A stretch of DNA of 64,000 nucleotides from assembly GCA_017165825.1 (NCBI GenBank), contig CM029383.1:744001-808000 (forward strand), read 5' to 3'. Source of the DNA: Hepsetus odoe. Its lineage: Eukaryota > Chordata > Actinopteri > Characiformes > Hepsetidae. The number at the start of each line of letters is the position of its first letter. Position 1 is the stretch's first letter. The notes beneath the pieces are model-generated. The model saw nothing but the letters and a program-made list of their open reading frames with translations. It did no database searches and was not told the DNA's origin. This document shows, piece after piece, positions 9,830 to 21,860 of the stretch. A program made the translations under genes and the position numbers.

Positions 9830-11110
9830 GCACTGGGGTCTGCCGAGTGAGTTCAAATTTCAAGATCTTCACTTCTGAGCACCAGTTCTTCAGTTCACTT
9901 CCATACCTCTGGATGACATGCTTTTGCAGCTGTGAGCTTATTGGCCTCTCTCCGGGCTTGATCCAGTTCAGCCTGCAGAGCGGCGCTGTTGTCCTGCACT
10001 TGCTTCAGCTCTGCCCTGGTCCTATTCAGCCGTTCTTTAATAGTGGCCACTTTAGTCTCCAGCTTCTGCTGAAAGGTTGGAATCTCTACTCCCTTTGTTG
10101 TATTGCATGCAGTTTGGTTTTTCTGTTCATCTGCTTTCTTTAGACATTCCCTTCGGACAACAATCACAGCTTGCAGCTTCTTCCTCAGGACCTCCCTCTC
10201 TTTCATGAGTTTACTGACCTCTCCTTGAAGCTCACCATAGTCTTGAGCCAGAGCTTTTGTTTCTGTTTCCATGGTTTCAATTTCCCTCTGACAAAGAAAC
10301 AAGAGTCCTTTGGTCTCCTCAAGTTGAGCAAGCAGATTGGTGATCTTTTCCTTGTGTTTCAGCCTCTCATTAGTGGCCAAGGTGATCATCTGTATTGCTA
10401 AGGCTTCTCTCTCTTTCAGCTGTTGGTTGAGCCTTGTCAGCAAATCCTTCTGTTGACTGATCTGAATGTTCAGGCAACTGATCTGTTCATCTCTTTGGTG
10501 AATGTCCGAGAGAAGTGCACTGTGCTTCACATTGGCCTGTCTGAGCTTTTCTGATTCAGCCCTTAGTTCCTCCTGGGTACTGTTCAAGCTTTCAGTTAAC
10601 CAAATGATCTGTTCACCCTGGTCCTTAATGCCCTTTTCATATTCTAGGTACCCAGCCTACTTTTCCTCAAGTTCCTTACTAACTTTAGCCAATTCTTCCT
10701 GAAGTGAACATACCTCAGACTGGCTGCTTTCCTGAATCTGGTGATTCATGGCTTGGAGCAAAACCTTTTCATTTTCCAATCTCTTACACTTTGCTTCCAT
10801 TTCATGCAAAGCGTGCCTCAACTCAGCATTCTCAATTTCTTTGGCTTGAATTCCAGTTAAAATTTCCTTGACATGGTTTCTACTTGCTTTAGCCTCTAAT
10901 TCAGTCTCCTGAAGCTTCTCTGAGACTTGGTGATTGGCCAGTGTAGCATTCTTTACCTTTACATTCAAGACATCAATTTCCAGGTTCTGTGCATGAATTT
11001 CATGATCCGTGGCTGTGAGTTCAGCCTCCATTTCCTGGAGCTGCTCACCAAAAACATTTTTGTCCTGTCTTTCATCCATCAGTACAGACAGCTACTCCTT
11101 TTCAGATTCC
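9830..11110 (-). pseudogene. Long coiled-coil protein segment in copy 1
   Basis: Two frames (11079-10657 and 10587-9895) plus the tail to 9830 encode about 415 residues of Glu/Lys/Leu/Gln-rich heptad sequence, such as LQAELDQARREANKLT and NRTRAELKQVQDN. The composition resembles golgin/giantin-type or CLIP-type long coiled coils, but I cannot name the parent gene. It aligns with 45333-46550 of copy C with many substitutions. A stop at about 10656 and frame change near 9890 break it. Function unknown; the likely source is a host gene. Confidence 0.75.
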
Positions 11111-11132
11111 TGAAAAGTCCATTGTCCACTGA

Positions 11133-11600
11133 TTATTCCATCTTTCCCACTAACCTGGAGCTGGTCTCTGCCTTCTTCCTGGACTTTTTGTTCAAGGGAA
11201 TCTCAGTATTAGCTTCCTTACTTTTTAGAAGTACTGGTCCTCGATGTCCTGTTAGAGTTTGATGCGGGATTGTGATGGGCTTGGGGGTTGACTCCATGAT
11301 GCCACTTTCCATGATCCAGCATTTTTGGTCAACTTCCCTTGTTGAATGATGCAGGGGGCATTTTACACCGACTTCCCTAATTGTGTCGCAGGGGGCAATT
11401 TCTGCCAACTTCCCACTTTGTTTGACACAGGGGGCATTTTCCACTGACTTTCCACTATTTAGTCGGTCTAGGGACTGGCCCTTCGCCACCATTATGGCTG
11501 TTAGCACCTGTTTAATCCGGACGTACTCCTCCCGTTGCCTGTTGGGCTGCAGAGAGCAGGCAAGCCGGATTGAGTGCACCAGCAGCTCCAGGCGTTGCAA
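11133..11600 (-). CDS. 5' frame with ENAPC-type minisatellite, copy 1
   Basis: A 155-residue frame. The first ~55 residues are Arg/Leu-rich and helical (QNRQREEYVRIKQVL is similar in style). The middle has repeated units of about 11-12 residues built around a Glu-(Asn/Ile)-Ala-Pro-Cys core (VENAPCVKQSGK, AEIAPCDTIREV), from a 33-36-bp minisatellite. The end has ESTPKPITIPHQTLTG and a basic stretch KKSRKKAE. The copy AB frame shares the repeats, the ESTP/Pro-rich stretch and RKKAE. No family is recognised. It may be a short Gag-like or exapted protein, but nothing proves it is translated. Confidence 0.5.
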   Translation of the reverse strand: MQRLELLVHSIRLACSLQPNRQREEYVRIKQVLTAIMVAKGQSLDRLNSGKSVENAPCVKQSGKLAEIAPCDTIREVGVKCPLHHSTREVDQKCWIMESGIMESTPKPITIPHQTLTGHRGPVLLKSKEANTEIPLNKKSRKKAETSSRLVGKME

Positions 11601-11634
11601 GAGAGAACACGCAGCCAGCCACTAGGCTCGCTAC

Positions 11635-11877
11635 ATCCAAGACTTTATTACTCATGGTAACCAAAACAAACCACAAGGACCTACAAAGCCGCCGTTACAT
11701 TAAGGCTTGGCCTCTGTGAATGAACCATGCTTTGTTTGAGCCATGCTTTGTTTGTTGAGTCATTGGAGCTTAAATAGCCAGCCCCAATGAAGCACATCTG
11801 TGCCTTCATGAGCTCAGGTGTGCTCCATCAGAACAGAGCGCATTCTACCGTAACCGAAACAAAACCAAACCGTGATA
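11635..11877 (-). repeat. 5' LTR of copy 1 (truncated)
   Basis: Minus strand starts TATCACGG (TG changed to TA), has the CTCTGTTCTG box, GGCTATTTAAGC TATA-like box, GGTTCATTCAC and an AATAAAGTC signal, like copy C. The U5 end with CACCGTTACA is missing, so a deletion removed the LTR/internal border. Confidence 0.75.
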
Positions 11878-11999
11878 CTTATCTTGTAAGCTAGTGTGAA
11901 TACATATCAGACACTGATATCATAACAGCAAGGTAATTAAAACTGCAAACTGTAGAAGCAAAATAGCAGCAATAATCCAGCTAGTCTAAAAGAAAAGGT

Positions 12000-12250
12000 T
12001 TACAAGATTGTAGTGAATCCAGCTATGTTGTGTGCAGAGGATGGATTCTGGTTATACTGGGAGAAAGCTACTGAGGACAGAGCTGATGTACAACAGGAAA
12101 AAAGCAAGGCCAAAGAAGTGGTTTATGGATATGCTGAGAGAGGAGATGCAGGCAGTTACTGTTGAAGAGGAAGATGCAGAGAAAGGAAGACAAATGATCT
12201 GCGAACATTATATGAATAAAGGCAAAGACATGGTGTGAGTTCTTGGATGC
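12000..12250 (+). mobile_element. RTE-type LINE 3' fragment
   Basis: The frame at 12032-12238 has the conserved C-terminal signature of this fish LINE family (ARPKKWFMDMLREEMQ then EEEDAEKGRQMI), like the copies at 29040-29210 and 61980-62100. A 5'-truncated relic. Confidence 0.65.
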
Positions 12251-13465
12251 AGACTTTTAATTATGGTTTAGAAGGCTGATGGCCTGGAAGTAGAGAAATT
12301 GTTTCCCACCCTGGCACCTTTTGCCAAATAGCAAGAGTGAGTTGTGTCATCCACCATGCTAGTGGCTTAGAGGTGACTGGTGTCAATGCTTGTGTCTTTG
12401 TGGATCCAAAACCCTAACAAGAGTGAAGATATACTCAGATGAGCTTCTCAGCTCCTCACTACCTGTTGTAGTTCCCCTCACAGCATTCCAAGAATAAGGC
12501 ATGGAATAGTTCATAAGGCATAAAGAAATCTAGGGTACATTTTCAAGCAATTAAACTGTCCTCTCACATTGGCTAATATAAATCTCTCATCAGCATAAGG
12601 GCAGAAATTTAATTCAGAAATTCACTTGCTCTCCAAAAAAGCCATCAAGTTCTTATAAATTCAAAAAGAACAAAAATCTGTGTTAAAAAATTTTTTTTTT
12701 TAAAAATCAGAAACTCATGCTCTGTTCTAGTCCCAAAAACTCCAGACTGTTCCCAATAATCATTGCAAATTTCCCAGAAATCAGTTATGTAGTATGGCAA
12801 TACTGTAAAAGAACTCTGTTGTTTAGAAATCCATCTCTCAATCGTAATTAAAGTGAATGGTAGGCATAATCATTTGAACCAAATTTGAACTCCAAACCCA
12901 CTAGTGATACCTTTTGTCTGCAAGACTGCAAAAACTGTTGATTGTTTTTATCATTTTATTACTATAGAACATTGTAAAGGTGTCACAAACTCACTGCTGT
13001 AGCTGAGGATTGTCCAAAACATTATTAGAAGTGGCAGTAGGTTAAAGGGCCTGTAATTTGTAAAATATCAAGACCCTCAAAGAAAAGACTGTTCATATGC
13101 ATTGATTTGCTTGAAGATATTTATGACAACTATTGTATTGTCAGGTCATTTTTTATTTTTATGGGCAAATGCAATCTTTAAATATTCCTTAGGGTCACAG
13201 AACATTTGGGATGCTAACTGTGTGATATCTTTCTGCATATAGGGCCATTTACCCTATGCAGGGTGTTTTAACATCACCAGTCTCACCAAGTTAATAAAAA
13301 CTTAATAAAGATTAAAAAAAAGCAAAACGGCATAATAATTTTAGGAACATCATTTGTTTGTTTCATGCTATATACTGCAAACAAAAATAGCCACAAAGCA
13401 GATGTGCACAAAAATATATATATACATGCAATTAAAGAAAAATAATTAAAGATTTCTCTTTAAGC
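12251..13465. other. No gene seen; AT-rich DNA
   Basis: No frame with a recognisable product. 12290-12480 has faint similarity to the dispersed repeat at 53225-53640 (phrases such as TTGTTTCCCACCCTGG and CTCACTACC). Confidence 0.5.
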
Positions 13466-13665
13466 ATTTACATTTACGGCATTTAGCAGACACTCTTATC
13501 CAGAGCGACTTCCATGTCCTGGGACAGTCCCCCTGGAGCAATTCATGGTTAAGGGTCTTGCTCAGGGACCCAGTGGTAGTAGTGCTGGAGGTAGGATTCA
13601 AACCTGGGACCTCTTGAGCCATAGGTCCATAGGCAAGTACACTACCACTAGACCACCACCACTCA
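13466..13665 (-). repeat. tRNA-derived SINE (CATTTACGGCATTTAGCAGAC type)
   Basis: Minus strand begins with a tRNA-like head (GGTCTAGTGGTAGTG ... GTTTGAATCC, boxes A and B of pol III) and ends in the ATAAGAGTGTCTGCTAAATG tail common in fish SINEs. Same family as 34199-34392. Confidence 0.8.
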
Positions 13666-14930
13666 AAGCAGCCCAAACAGTCCCGAAGCAGTCTATTCAG
13701 CAATAACCTCTTTCAGCACATCTGCCAATGTTCACTTTTGTGTGCTTAATAAATTGGAAACTACTGTGTTTAATTTCCCAAGAATCATTGTGTAGTGTGA
13801 CAATACTGTAAAATAAAATATCTGTTGCTGAGTATTGCATTTCTTTGCTTTGATTACAATAACTGGTGAGCAAAATCCTTTGTTGGTTAGCTGAATGTCC
13901 AAAACCAGTAGTGATTACTTTTATCCATAAAATTGCACCAGCTGTTAACTGGATGATGCACATCTACACTGAAACTTTTTTCAAACAAAGCAAACTGCAG
14001 TGCGTCTTAATTCAGATGCTGTGTCCTTCTATGAATACAGTTTCCAAATGTGCCTTCAGAGACTATAAATGATGGACAGACTTCCTGTAAAACAAAGGCT
14101 GCATTTCTGGGCCATATTTTTTAAGAAGCCTAAGGGGACAACCTAGTTGCAGCTCTGTGACACATTCAGCCTTTAAAACGCAGCTTTTATTGAATTCAGC
14201 CCCTTAATTAGGATACACCTTAAGGCAGGGAAAAGGACAATACGCCGCCATTTCTTTAATCAAACAATTGGACAATACTCTTCCATGTGCTTCATCAAAC
14301 AATTGCTTACTTATTCTATGTTCTGAAAATCACAGCTACTGCTGTGGAAAAAAAAACAGTTGTTCCCAAGTGAAAAATTTATCCAGCCAACAAGCAGAAA
14401 CAACAGCCTGAGGCCCCACGCAATGGAGAGGGATAATGTAATCCCCCAGAATCCCTCTGCTTAAGCCTCTAAGTCAGTGTACAGGAGTGTGTCAAGCCAC
14501 AGCAGCATGGAAACAGGAGGCAAGGTCTGAGGATTGTGGATCAGAACCCTGCTGTTTTCACAGCTGAACCGCATGCCTGGAGGAAATCTGATTGCCCAGC
14601 ACATACAGCTGGAAATGCCCAGCACTTATAGTGTAGAGGATTTAAAATGAAACACTAGCAGCCCAGTTGGAGGATGTTGGGTAAAAGGAGAGGGAGGGAA
14701 GATGTGGGGGAACAAGAGTCAAAGAGGATGTGAGCTCTTCACATTGGTTAGTCATTACTTAATACTTGGTAGAAATGAGCTGAAACTGAATGAGCCATCC
14801 AGCTCTCTTGCTGCTCATGTCAATTCATATCAAGTGCATGCAAACACAATGTTGTGTGAATTATAGCCAAATCTTTGAATCTGAAGCCTTTTTATTCCAC
14901 ACAGCTGGCCATAACCACTGAAGAAAATGG
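13666..14930. other. No gene seen
   Basis: Short frames only, none recognisable. Unique-looking DNA up to the target duplication of copy AB (CAAGG at 14931-14935). Confidence 0.5.
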
Positions 14931-14935
14931 CAAGG

Positions 14936-15511
14936 TGTAACTGTGGCGGGGTGCGGGAAGAACGTCTGCGCTGAGCCAGGGATCCGGAACATAAACATTA
15001 TTCATACTAACCAAACCATGATTAAGTGAAAGTGACAACCCTTGTCATTGCGAGGTCAAAGCACAGCAGACAATGAACCACAACGAAACTGGACCTCTGC
15101 ATTTAACCCATGCACACTCAAACACAGTGCTATTGAAAGCACCCGGGGAGCAGTGACGGGGACGGCACCTTGCTCAAGGGTACCTCAGGGCAACCTATTG
15201 GGAAGGGGTTCAAACCCCCGATCCTCCGATCATGGGGCTAACGCCCTAACCACTAGGCCACCGCTGCCCCTTAGTTCTGACCAAAACAAGACACAAGGAA
15301 CTGCAGTTGAGACCAAAACAAGATATCAAAACCACCATTAACTGTAGGCTTTGCCTAGTGAAAGAACCGTGCTCTGTTCTGACTCATCGGGGCTTAAATA
15401 GCCAGACCCAATGAAACACACCTGTTCCTTAATGAGCTCAGATGTGCTCAGACAGAACAGAGCACCCTCTACCATGCCCAAAATGAAACTCACCTGTGAC
15501 AGACTGTGACA
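14936..15511 (-). repeat. 3' LTR of copy AB, with SINE inside
   Basis: TG...CA ends (TGTAACTGTGG and CTGTGACA on plus). Minus strand: TGTCACAG start, GGTAGAGGGTGC, CTGGCTATTTAAGCCCC, GATGAGTCAGAACAGAGC, then GGATCCCTGG and a CACCCCGCCACAGTTACA end. About 330 bp without the SINE at 15026-15272. Confidence 0.85.
15026..15272 (-). repeat. tRNA-derived SINE (GGCAGCGGTGGCCTAGTGG type) inside the LTR
   Basis: Minus strand starts GGGGCAGCGGTGGCCTAGTGG, a tRNA-like pol III head with A box, and a GGTTTGAACCCC B box, and ends ACAAGGGTTGTCACTTTCA. Same family as copies at 25612, 28378, 32455, 42885, 48885, 52277 and 54806. Confidence 0.85.
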
Positions 15512-15778
15512 GACCCCCCCCCAACTCCCGGGCACCAAAACATAGCCTCGCCCTGAGTTGAGCCTCTGGGGGGAGGCCAAAGAAAAAAAAAACCTCCAAA
15601 AAACAAACAGCCCATGGCACAGGGTGCATGGCCAGGTCCACAAAACAAAACTAACTAAAGAGGGGCCCCTGACCAGCCACAGCCATGTCCAGGGCTGCTG
15701 GTGGTGGTGAGGGGTATCCCAAGGCCCCAGTCCACTTTTGGGCTTCATGGTCATAAGGACAGCCTCTCTCACTTGGCT
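15512..15778 (-). other. Shared 3' tail and polypurine tract of copy AB
   Basis: A run of nine C (plus strand, 15514-15522) next to the LTR is a purine tract on the sense strand. The tail matches copy C 43803-44057. One frame is conserved in both: Tyr-Asp-His, then QKWTG, LGYPSP, PAALD and AVAGQG, ending in a stop. This is shared element sequence, not captured DNA unique to one copy. Confidence 0.75.
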
Positions 15779-16050
15779 TAGGAGACTGCTGTGATGCAGA
15801 GCAGCGGAGGAAAGCCACCACCACTCCTGCTTCTCCTCAGGGAAGTACAGGCCGTAAACTGGATACATGATCTCTGACGTGGTTTCTGTCTGTGCCCACT
15901 CCCAGCACTGGATGCTCTGCTGTAGAGCCCTCCACTCCTCTGAGTGATTCTGGCAGTCCATAGGGCCTTCAGAGCGGACCAGCACATGTCGGTGAAGGTC
16001 ATTAGTGCCTGGATACTTCCCCTTAGGAGCGCAGCCATTCTCCTCTGTGC
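15779..16050 (-). pseudogene. Unrecognised captured segment in copy AB
   Basis: Open on the minus strand with a natural-looking composition: GTNDLHRHVLVRSEG, then NHSEEWRALQQSIQCWEW and ETTSEIMYPVYGLYFPE. It is cut at 16050 by the 3' tail of an L2 LINE. Copy C has no counterpart; that copy has LDLa-like sequence at the same place. I do not recognise the parent gene. Another frame is also open, so the coding frame is not certain. Confidence 0.45.
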
Positions 16051-18168
16051 TATCAATTCAATTCAATTTATTCTTGTATAGCGCCTTTCACAACAGAGTT
16101 GCCCCAAGGCACTTTAGATAAATGGTTATAACATTGGTTATAGTGCTAGAAGTTAAAGCCAGACGACTATGGAGGAGAGGAACCAAAAACTCCACTGTGT
16201 GGAGAAAAAAAAACCTCTGAGGGTCCAAGGTCAACTGGCTACCCAACCTCTTTGGGTATACTAGCAGTACAAAGTTAGTTTGGGTTTAACCCCAGGCTCA
16301 GCACAGAGTCCTAAGCTGCTTCCCAGGCTCAGCAAGTCGAGCGCGGCCCCAGGTGCTGGTGAGCTGCCAGGATCCCTTGGCGCATCGGATGCACAGCTCA
16401 GACCAGTTGGTAGTTCGGTATTGGACTCAGGCGATGACCACAGCGGGCCCCCCGGACATGTGGGGAAAGAAATGGAATGGGGAGGGTCAGTAATGAACAG
16501 GATCCAGTAGTGACAGACACAGAAGGAAGCAATACAGTGCAATGGCATGTACAGCAGCACCAACGACATTAGTAATGGTGCATGGTGCAGGTAAGCTAAA
16601 CTAAAAAAGTACGTCTTAAATCACGTCTTCAGTCGTGATTTAAAGACTGAGACTGATTCGGCATCCTGTACGTAAGCAAGCAAGCTATTCCATAATCTAG
16701 GGGCCCTGTAACTGAAAGCTCAAGTACCTATACATTTATTTATGCGTGGGACAATTCGAAGATCTTTATTCTGGGATCTAAGTGGGCGATTAGGTATATA
16801 GGTATTAAGCAGTTGGGTTAGGTATGTTGGGGCAAGACCTTTAAGTGCCTTGTTGGTTAAGAGGAGGACCTTGAAGTCAGCCCTGTACCTAACAGGAAGC
16901 CAGTGAAGCGAGGAGAGTATGGGAGTTATGTGGTCGTACTTCCTGCTCCTGCTAACAATCCTAGCAGCTGTGTTCTGAATGCACTGTAGGGTGCTTAATA
17001 TGCCCTGAGTGCTTCCAGAAAGTAGGGCATTACAGTAATCTAATCTACTGTATACAAATGCATGTACTACTTTCGCCATGTCTTCCATTGACAGAAAACG
17101 CCGTAGTTTGGCAATGTTCCGAAGTTGCAAGAAGCATGTCTTCGCAATTGCATTAACATGGGGATTAAATGAAAGATTTGAATAAAAAATAGGTTACGTG
17201 CCAGAGTACTACTAACTGAAAACTTCATTTCGCATATCCAGGATGCAGGGTTGAAGTTGGCCCTATCTACATCACTACTACAAAACAAAAGCAGCTCAGT
17301 TTTTCGGGGTTTAGTGAGAGGAAGTTGTTATTCATCCAATCCCTAATATCATTGAAGCAACTAATTAAAGTGCCAGTTGATGCTTTATCACATGATTTAA
17401 CAGATAAGTATAACTGAGTGTCATCAGCGTAAGAGTGGTAACTAACATTATGCTTCCATATAATAGTACTTAGTGGGAGCATGTAGAGGGAGAAGAGCAC
17501 TGGGCCCAACACCAACCCTTGTGGAACTCCATAATTAACTAGTGATATAGGTGAGGGGGTGCCATAATCATCCATTTGGATGAAGTAATAACGGTTTGTG
17601 AGATAGGAGTTGAACCAGATAAGGGCTGTTCCGCTAATGCCGACATTGGAGTGAAGCCTATTTACTAAAATGGAATGATCCACTGTGTCAAACGCAGCAC
17701 TAAGATCTAACAGAACAAGAACATATAATGGTTTCAAGTGATGCAGGAAACATTAATCATTTACCACTCTAGTTCGAGCAGTTTCTGTGCTATGGCCGTG
17801 CCGGAAGCCTGATTGGAATTTATCTAAGACATTATGCGTGTCTAGATATGACTGCAGTTATCTCGCAACTAATTTTTCTAGAATCTTAGAGAGAAACGGG
17901 ACATTAGAGATAGGTCTATAATTACTTGGTGAGCGAAGGTCCATGTTAGGTTTTTTGAGCTGTGGTCAAGGATGCATTCATGATATCAAGTATAGGTGTT
18001 GATAGTACTCCTAAGGATTCCTTCAGGAGCTTGGCTGGAATGGGATCTAACCTATAGGTTGTGGACTTTGATGCCTCTGAGCTAATTTTGGTTATAACCA
18101 AGGCAATGAGATTAAAATCACTAAAATATTGTGAGCACTGCTCTGGTAGTGGATTAATTTGAGGGCTA
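16051..18168 (-). mobile_element. L2-type LINE, 5' truncated, with reverse transcriptase
   Basis: The minus strand runs from near 18168 to a 3' end GGGCAACTCTGTTGTGAAAG ... GAATTGAATTGA typical of fish L2. The frame 17737-17267 holds the reverse transcriptase motifs LLDLSAAFDTVDHSIL, GVPQGLVLGPVLFSLYM and YADDTQLYLS (catalytic aspartates present). 17288-16720 continue the thumb and C-terminal part (AFVYSRLDYCNALLSG, SSLHWLPVRYR). Frame breaks occur around 17280 and 17130, and the endonuclease half is absent. Copies of the same family are at 29280-30420 and 54223-54806. Confidence 0.9.
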
Positions 18169-20540
18169 ATAATAATAATTTTTATTTATATAGCGTCTTT
18201 CTCAAACCCAAGGTCACTTTACAGAGCAAGTTATAAAAAAACACAGTTAATACAAACACAAAGACAGAAAAACAAACAGCAGAATAAGGAAATTAAGAAC
18301 TGGGAGAAGTGGAATAGCACAGACTGAATAGATATGTTTTTAACTGTGTAAAATTTGTAACAGCAGCAGTTTTCAGGCCTAGAGGAACAACGCCAGAGGA
18401 GAGTGAACAGTTTATGAGATGGGAGATGGAGGCAGAGATGGCAGACAGGCAGAATTTAAGAAGAGAAGTAGGTGCTGGATCCAGGATGGAGGTGGAAGAA
18501 CTGATTTTCCTAATTAATTCAGTAACCGAGTTCGAGTTTGTAAGAGAGAATTTGGTGAAGGATTGTACCGGGGTTTCTCGGAGAAAGTTACAAGATGGTG
18601 GAGGGGTACCAGTGAAAAGTTTATATATCAGATCGATTTTGTTTTAAAAAAAGTGAAGAAAGGACTCACATGAGTGAGAACCTGAGAGAGAAGGTGCTGG
18701 GGGCAGAAGAAGTTTACTCAAACTAGTGAACAGGGCCTTGGGCTTACAGCTGCTGCTGTTGATGACAGAGGACAGGTACAGAGAGTGAGCACTATTAAGG
18801 GCAGAATGATATTTTTGCATGTGATCAACATATAGCTGAGAGTGCACCATGAGACCTGATTTCTTATACAGCCGTTCAAGTCGCCTCCCAACAGCCTTCA
18901 TGGACCTCAGTTCAGGGGTGAACCACGGAGAGGAGTGAGAGGAAGGTATAGCCCTGATTTTGACTGGAGCAAACTTATCTAAAACAGCAGAAATGGAGTG
19001 GTTGTATAAATTCAGAATGGCATCAGGACAGGAGAGGTTAAAGAAATTTGAAAGAGGAGATGTAAGCAAGTCAGAGGTGAACCCTTGAACGTCAACAGAT
19101 TTCAAATTTGTATATGAAATTGTAGATTTTTTACATAGATTATCTAAGGTTAGTTCGAAAGCAAATTCGATACAATAGTGATCAGAAATACCAACAGAAG
19201 AACAGTTTACAGAAGCGTTTTTAAGTCCAGATGAACAAATCAGGTCCAGTATGTGTCCACATGTATGTGTGGGGAAGTTAACTTGCTGAGTGAGATGGAA
19301 ACATTCAAGAAGGGCCAAAAATTCTGAAGTAGCTGGAGAGACGGTGTCTATATGAATGTTAGTCACCGAGCAGGATGATGTTTTCAGACAGGGCACAGGT
19401 AAGTGTGAGAAGTTCACTGAGGTCCGAGAAGAACGGAGAAAGAGCTGTAGAAGGTGGTCGATATATCAAAATTACAACAAGCGGTTTAGTACTGACAGTT
19501 CTGAACACAAGATATTCAAAAGACGAGATATCATGCAAGTCCAGAGCTTTAACTTGCACCCCATCCTGAACGACAGCAGCCAGGCCTCCACCTCAGCCCT
19601 TTTCACGGGGCTTGCACATGTAGCTGTAGCCTGCAGGAATGAGCTTGTTCAGTTCCAGAAAGTCTTTGCTGGGTTGCCATGTCATGCCATGTCCAGTTTT
19701 TTTAATCCAATATTAGTTCTCTAAGTACGAGAGCTTTGTTAGTTAGTGAGCGGATGTTTAAGAGAGCTAAACTTGTGCTTGTAATCACAGGATGACGTTC
19801 AGAGTCACGGTGGTTGGTGTCCATGTTCAGAGTTCTCAGGTGATTCGAGTTGACTCCACGGTTTAATGCAGTAGAGAGCGGGCGGTGACGGTCAGGTCGG
19901 GAGGACCAGATTGAAGGGATTGCAGTAGGAGAAGTGTGATGAATGAAGTGGTGAATTCTGGAGGCGCGGTGAACATAACGGGGACGGCGGGTGATTCTGA
20001 GTGCTCTGCAGAGGCCGTATGAGCTCGAGCCCAAGCGTGCAGGACTGTTCCAGTCCCGGAGCTGAGACGGTGTGTATTCAAACCCCATGATGATTAACCA
20101 GCCAGACACGAAACACCCAGAGCAAAACACCTGGCTGATCAGATCCGTAAACGACCAGAACACCGAACCACACACACACACACCTCACTGTTAGCCACCG
20201 TTAGCCAGAACCCTGCACCCCTCACCAACCAGTAGTGTTAAGACGGCTGTTTAGTAGTGTTAAGAAGGCAGACCGGCCAAAAAGAACTGGATGAACAGAG
20301 AAGGAGAGAGTGGAGACTTACTCACCAACTCTGAGCAGGTGCAGGGTGAGCAGGGAGAGGACCTGCAGAACAGGGATGAGACAGGGACGTGGGTCTGGGT
20401 CGCTACTCGGAACACAGAGTTTACACACAATGAATGTCCGGATAGTCCACAGAAGGCCAACGCTGGAGCAAGAAGTGAAGAATCCAGCGCAAATCCAAGC
20501 AGTAGTGCAGGAAAAGTTGATGCAGTGTCCAAACGGTGAG
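18169..20540 (-). mobile_element. L2-like LINE, 5' end with endonuclease, no reverse transcriptase
   Basis: Minus strand: 5' region with frames from 20532, then an apurinic-type endonuclease: LLNIRSLTNKALVLREL (20181-19702), VILIYRPPS and LSENIILLGD (19559-19359), CGHILDLICSS and GISDHYCIEF (19417-18644). The GDFN motif is interrupted by a 2-base loss at about 19375, which makes the frameshift. After FLHFF (18644) the reverse transcriptase is missing and a 3' end with GAGAAAGACGCTATATAAAT and an ATTATTATT tail follows (18165-18240). An internally deleted relic. Confidence 0.75.
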
Positions 20541-20556
20541 CAAAGTCAGATGGAAA

Positions 20557-21860
20557 TCACCATAGCAACTCACTAACACAGAATTTGGTATGATATTTGC
20601 TCCCTAGTATAATGCACACATCATGCACAATAGAACAAATTTCTTGCATACAGGATGATTTTACCAGGATGCTAAACATGAACATCCCAACTGTGTATCT
20701 CATGTCTTTACCACTGTATTGCTTCTTACAGATTTCACTTGCCTGTCTCATCAGATGACTTTTGCAGGATCGAATTATACAAAATTCTAAATCTTCCTCT
20801 GATGCACATCCACTGACAATTCTCCAACATCGCAGTAAATATGACTCCATAGTATTGTTATTAAAAATGTTCATTGCAGCCTTTAATAAAACAATTGATC
20901 TGTCACTATTTATTTGTACTGGCAGAGTGTCACTTTGAAACAGCTGACTTTCATGGTCTCTGATTGATGTAACTAATTGTTGTACTGCGCTTTGTGTGTG
21001 CTCATCAGAAATCATAAATGCAACTGGTGCTGCAGTGTGTTGTGATGCTGGGTTACTCACCACAATTTCATAATACAAAATTCTTTTTTTTGTTAGGTTT
21101 GACTTTATTATGCCTCCAGTTGCATCCCAGAACACAGGAGTACGTTTTGCCATTTCATGCCAAAGTCTAATACCCCCCTCTGTAAAACATATTACTTTAA
21201 AAGGTACAGTCTGTACTATTTGAATAAAGCCTTTAATATGTACACTATTAACATCCTTTTTCTCTAGGTTACCTTTTAGAATCTGTAGAGACTTAACCTC
21301 ATCCAAATCAAGTTAATTTTTCATTTTGTGCTCAGATTATTTTTTCTCAGTACGGCTGTGCTGGTTCCTATTCCTGTTCTGTTTTGAGCTGACAAAGAAT
21401 CAGGATCTGCATTTCCTAATACATTATTATATAAGTGGTATGGTTTCATATTTTCCAATTTCTCTGCTATTTCCTCACGTTCTTTACTTACTGAAGGGTC
21501 GTACCTTTAATTTATCACTGGAATGTATTATCTTTCCACTATAACTGACTGTAAACATTAAACTTGTTTCATTTTCTAAGTTTATACAGAAAGACATTGG
21601 GCAGGATTTATAAGCACAGTATCCATGTATTCTTAAAACAGGAGTATTTCTGGGTCTTAATTTAGCTTGACTTAAAATGTGATTTTTGAAAACAGTAAGG
21701 ATTTGACATTTTTATTTTTTCAACAAATGTTTTTTGCCAAGAGTATTTTTGAAAATATTTACCAGCTCTTTTGGCATTTAATGCTGCCCACTCTTCATGG
21801 GTGAGTGTAAAATCTGATGTTTTTGCGTAAGGAGTACTTACACCCTGAACCTCACATCAA
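20557..21860 (-). pseudogene. MULE-like transposase
   Basis: 21306-20557 is one open frame. VFWDATGGII carries the first Asp, VQINSDRSIVLLKAAMNIFN the second, and RSCKSHLMRQ matches the Cys-x2-His signature seen after the second Asp in MULE transposases. 21860-21320 (broken by stops and a shift) adds HEEWAALNAKRAGKYF, NPYCFQKSHFK and an IHGYCAYKSCPMSFCI zinc-like stretch, as in the N-terminal DNA-binding part of these transposases. The third acidic residue is not placed. It would cut and join DNA at element ends. The family call is from memory of the motif pattern. Confidence 0.55.

Larger units (their letters stand above)
9694..11877 (-). mobile_element. Chimeric LTR element, copy 1 (coiled coil fused to eRF1)
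   Basis: Minus-strand order: a partial LTR (11877-11635), a 5' frame with minisatellite (11600-11133), a coiled-coil frame (11079-9830), and an eRF1-derived stretch (about 9776-9694). It is cut there by the ERV-B LTR. The order and sequence match copy C (43630-46707) through the coiled coil, and the 5' frame matches copy AB (23527-24208). No gag, pol or integrase is seen. The 3' part of this copy probably lies left of the ERVs, outside the window. Confidence 0.8.

Noticed and set aside
9694..11883. CTTATC directly after both the ERV-B 5' LTR end (9693) and the copy 1 LTR end (11877), which could look like a shared target duplication.
   Set aside because: The bases after 9693 are explained by eRF1 codons, and a target duplication must flank one element on both sides. 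Treated as chance.
15026..15272. A functional tRNA gene in the SINE heads.
   Set aside because: The cloverleaf is incomplete and the same head recurs with tails in many copies; these are SINEs.
15338..15985. A 215-codon minus-strand frame crossing the LTR, tail and captured segment of copy AB as one gene.
   Set aside because: It runs through the PPT and into the LTR; its parts match element pieces in other copies, so it is not one protein.
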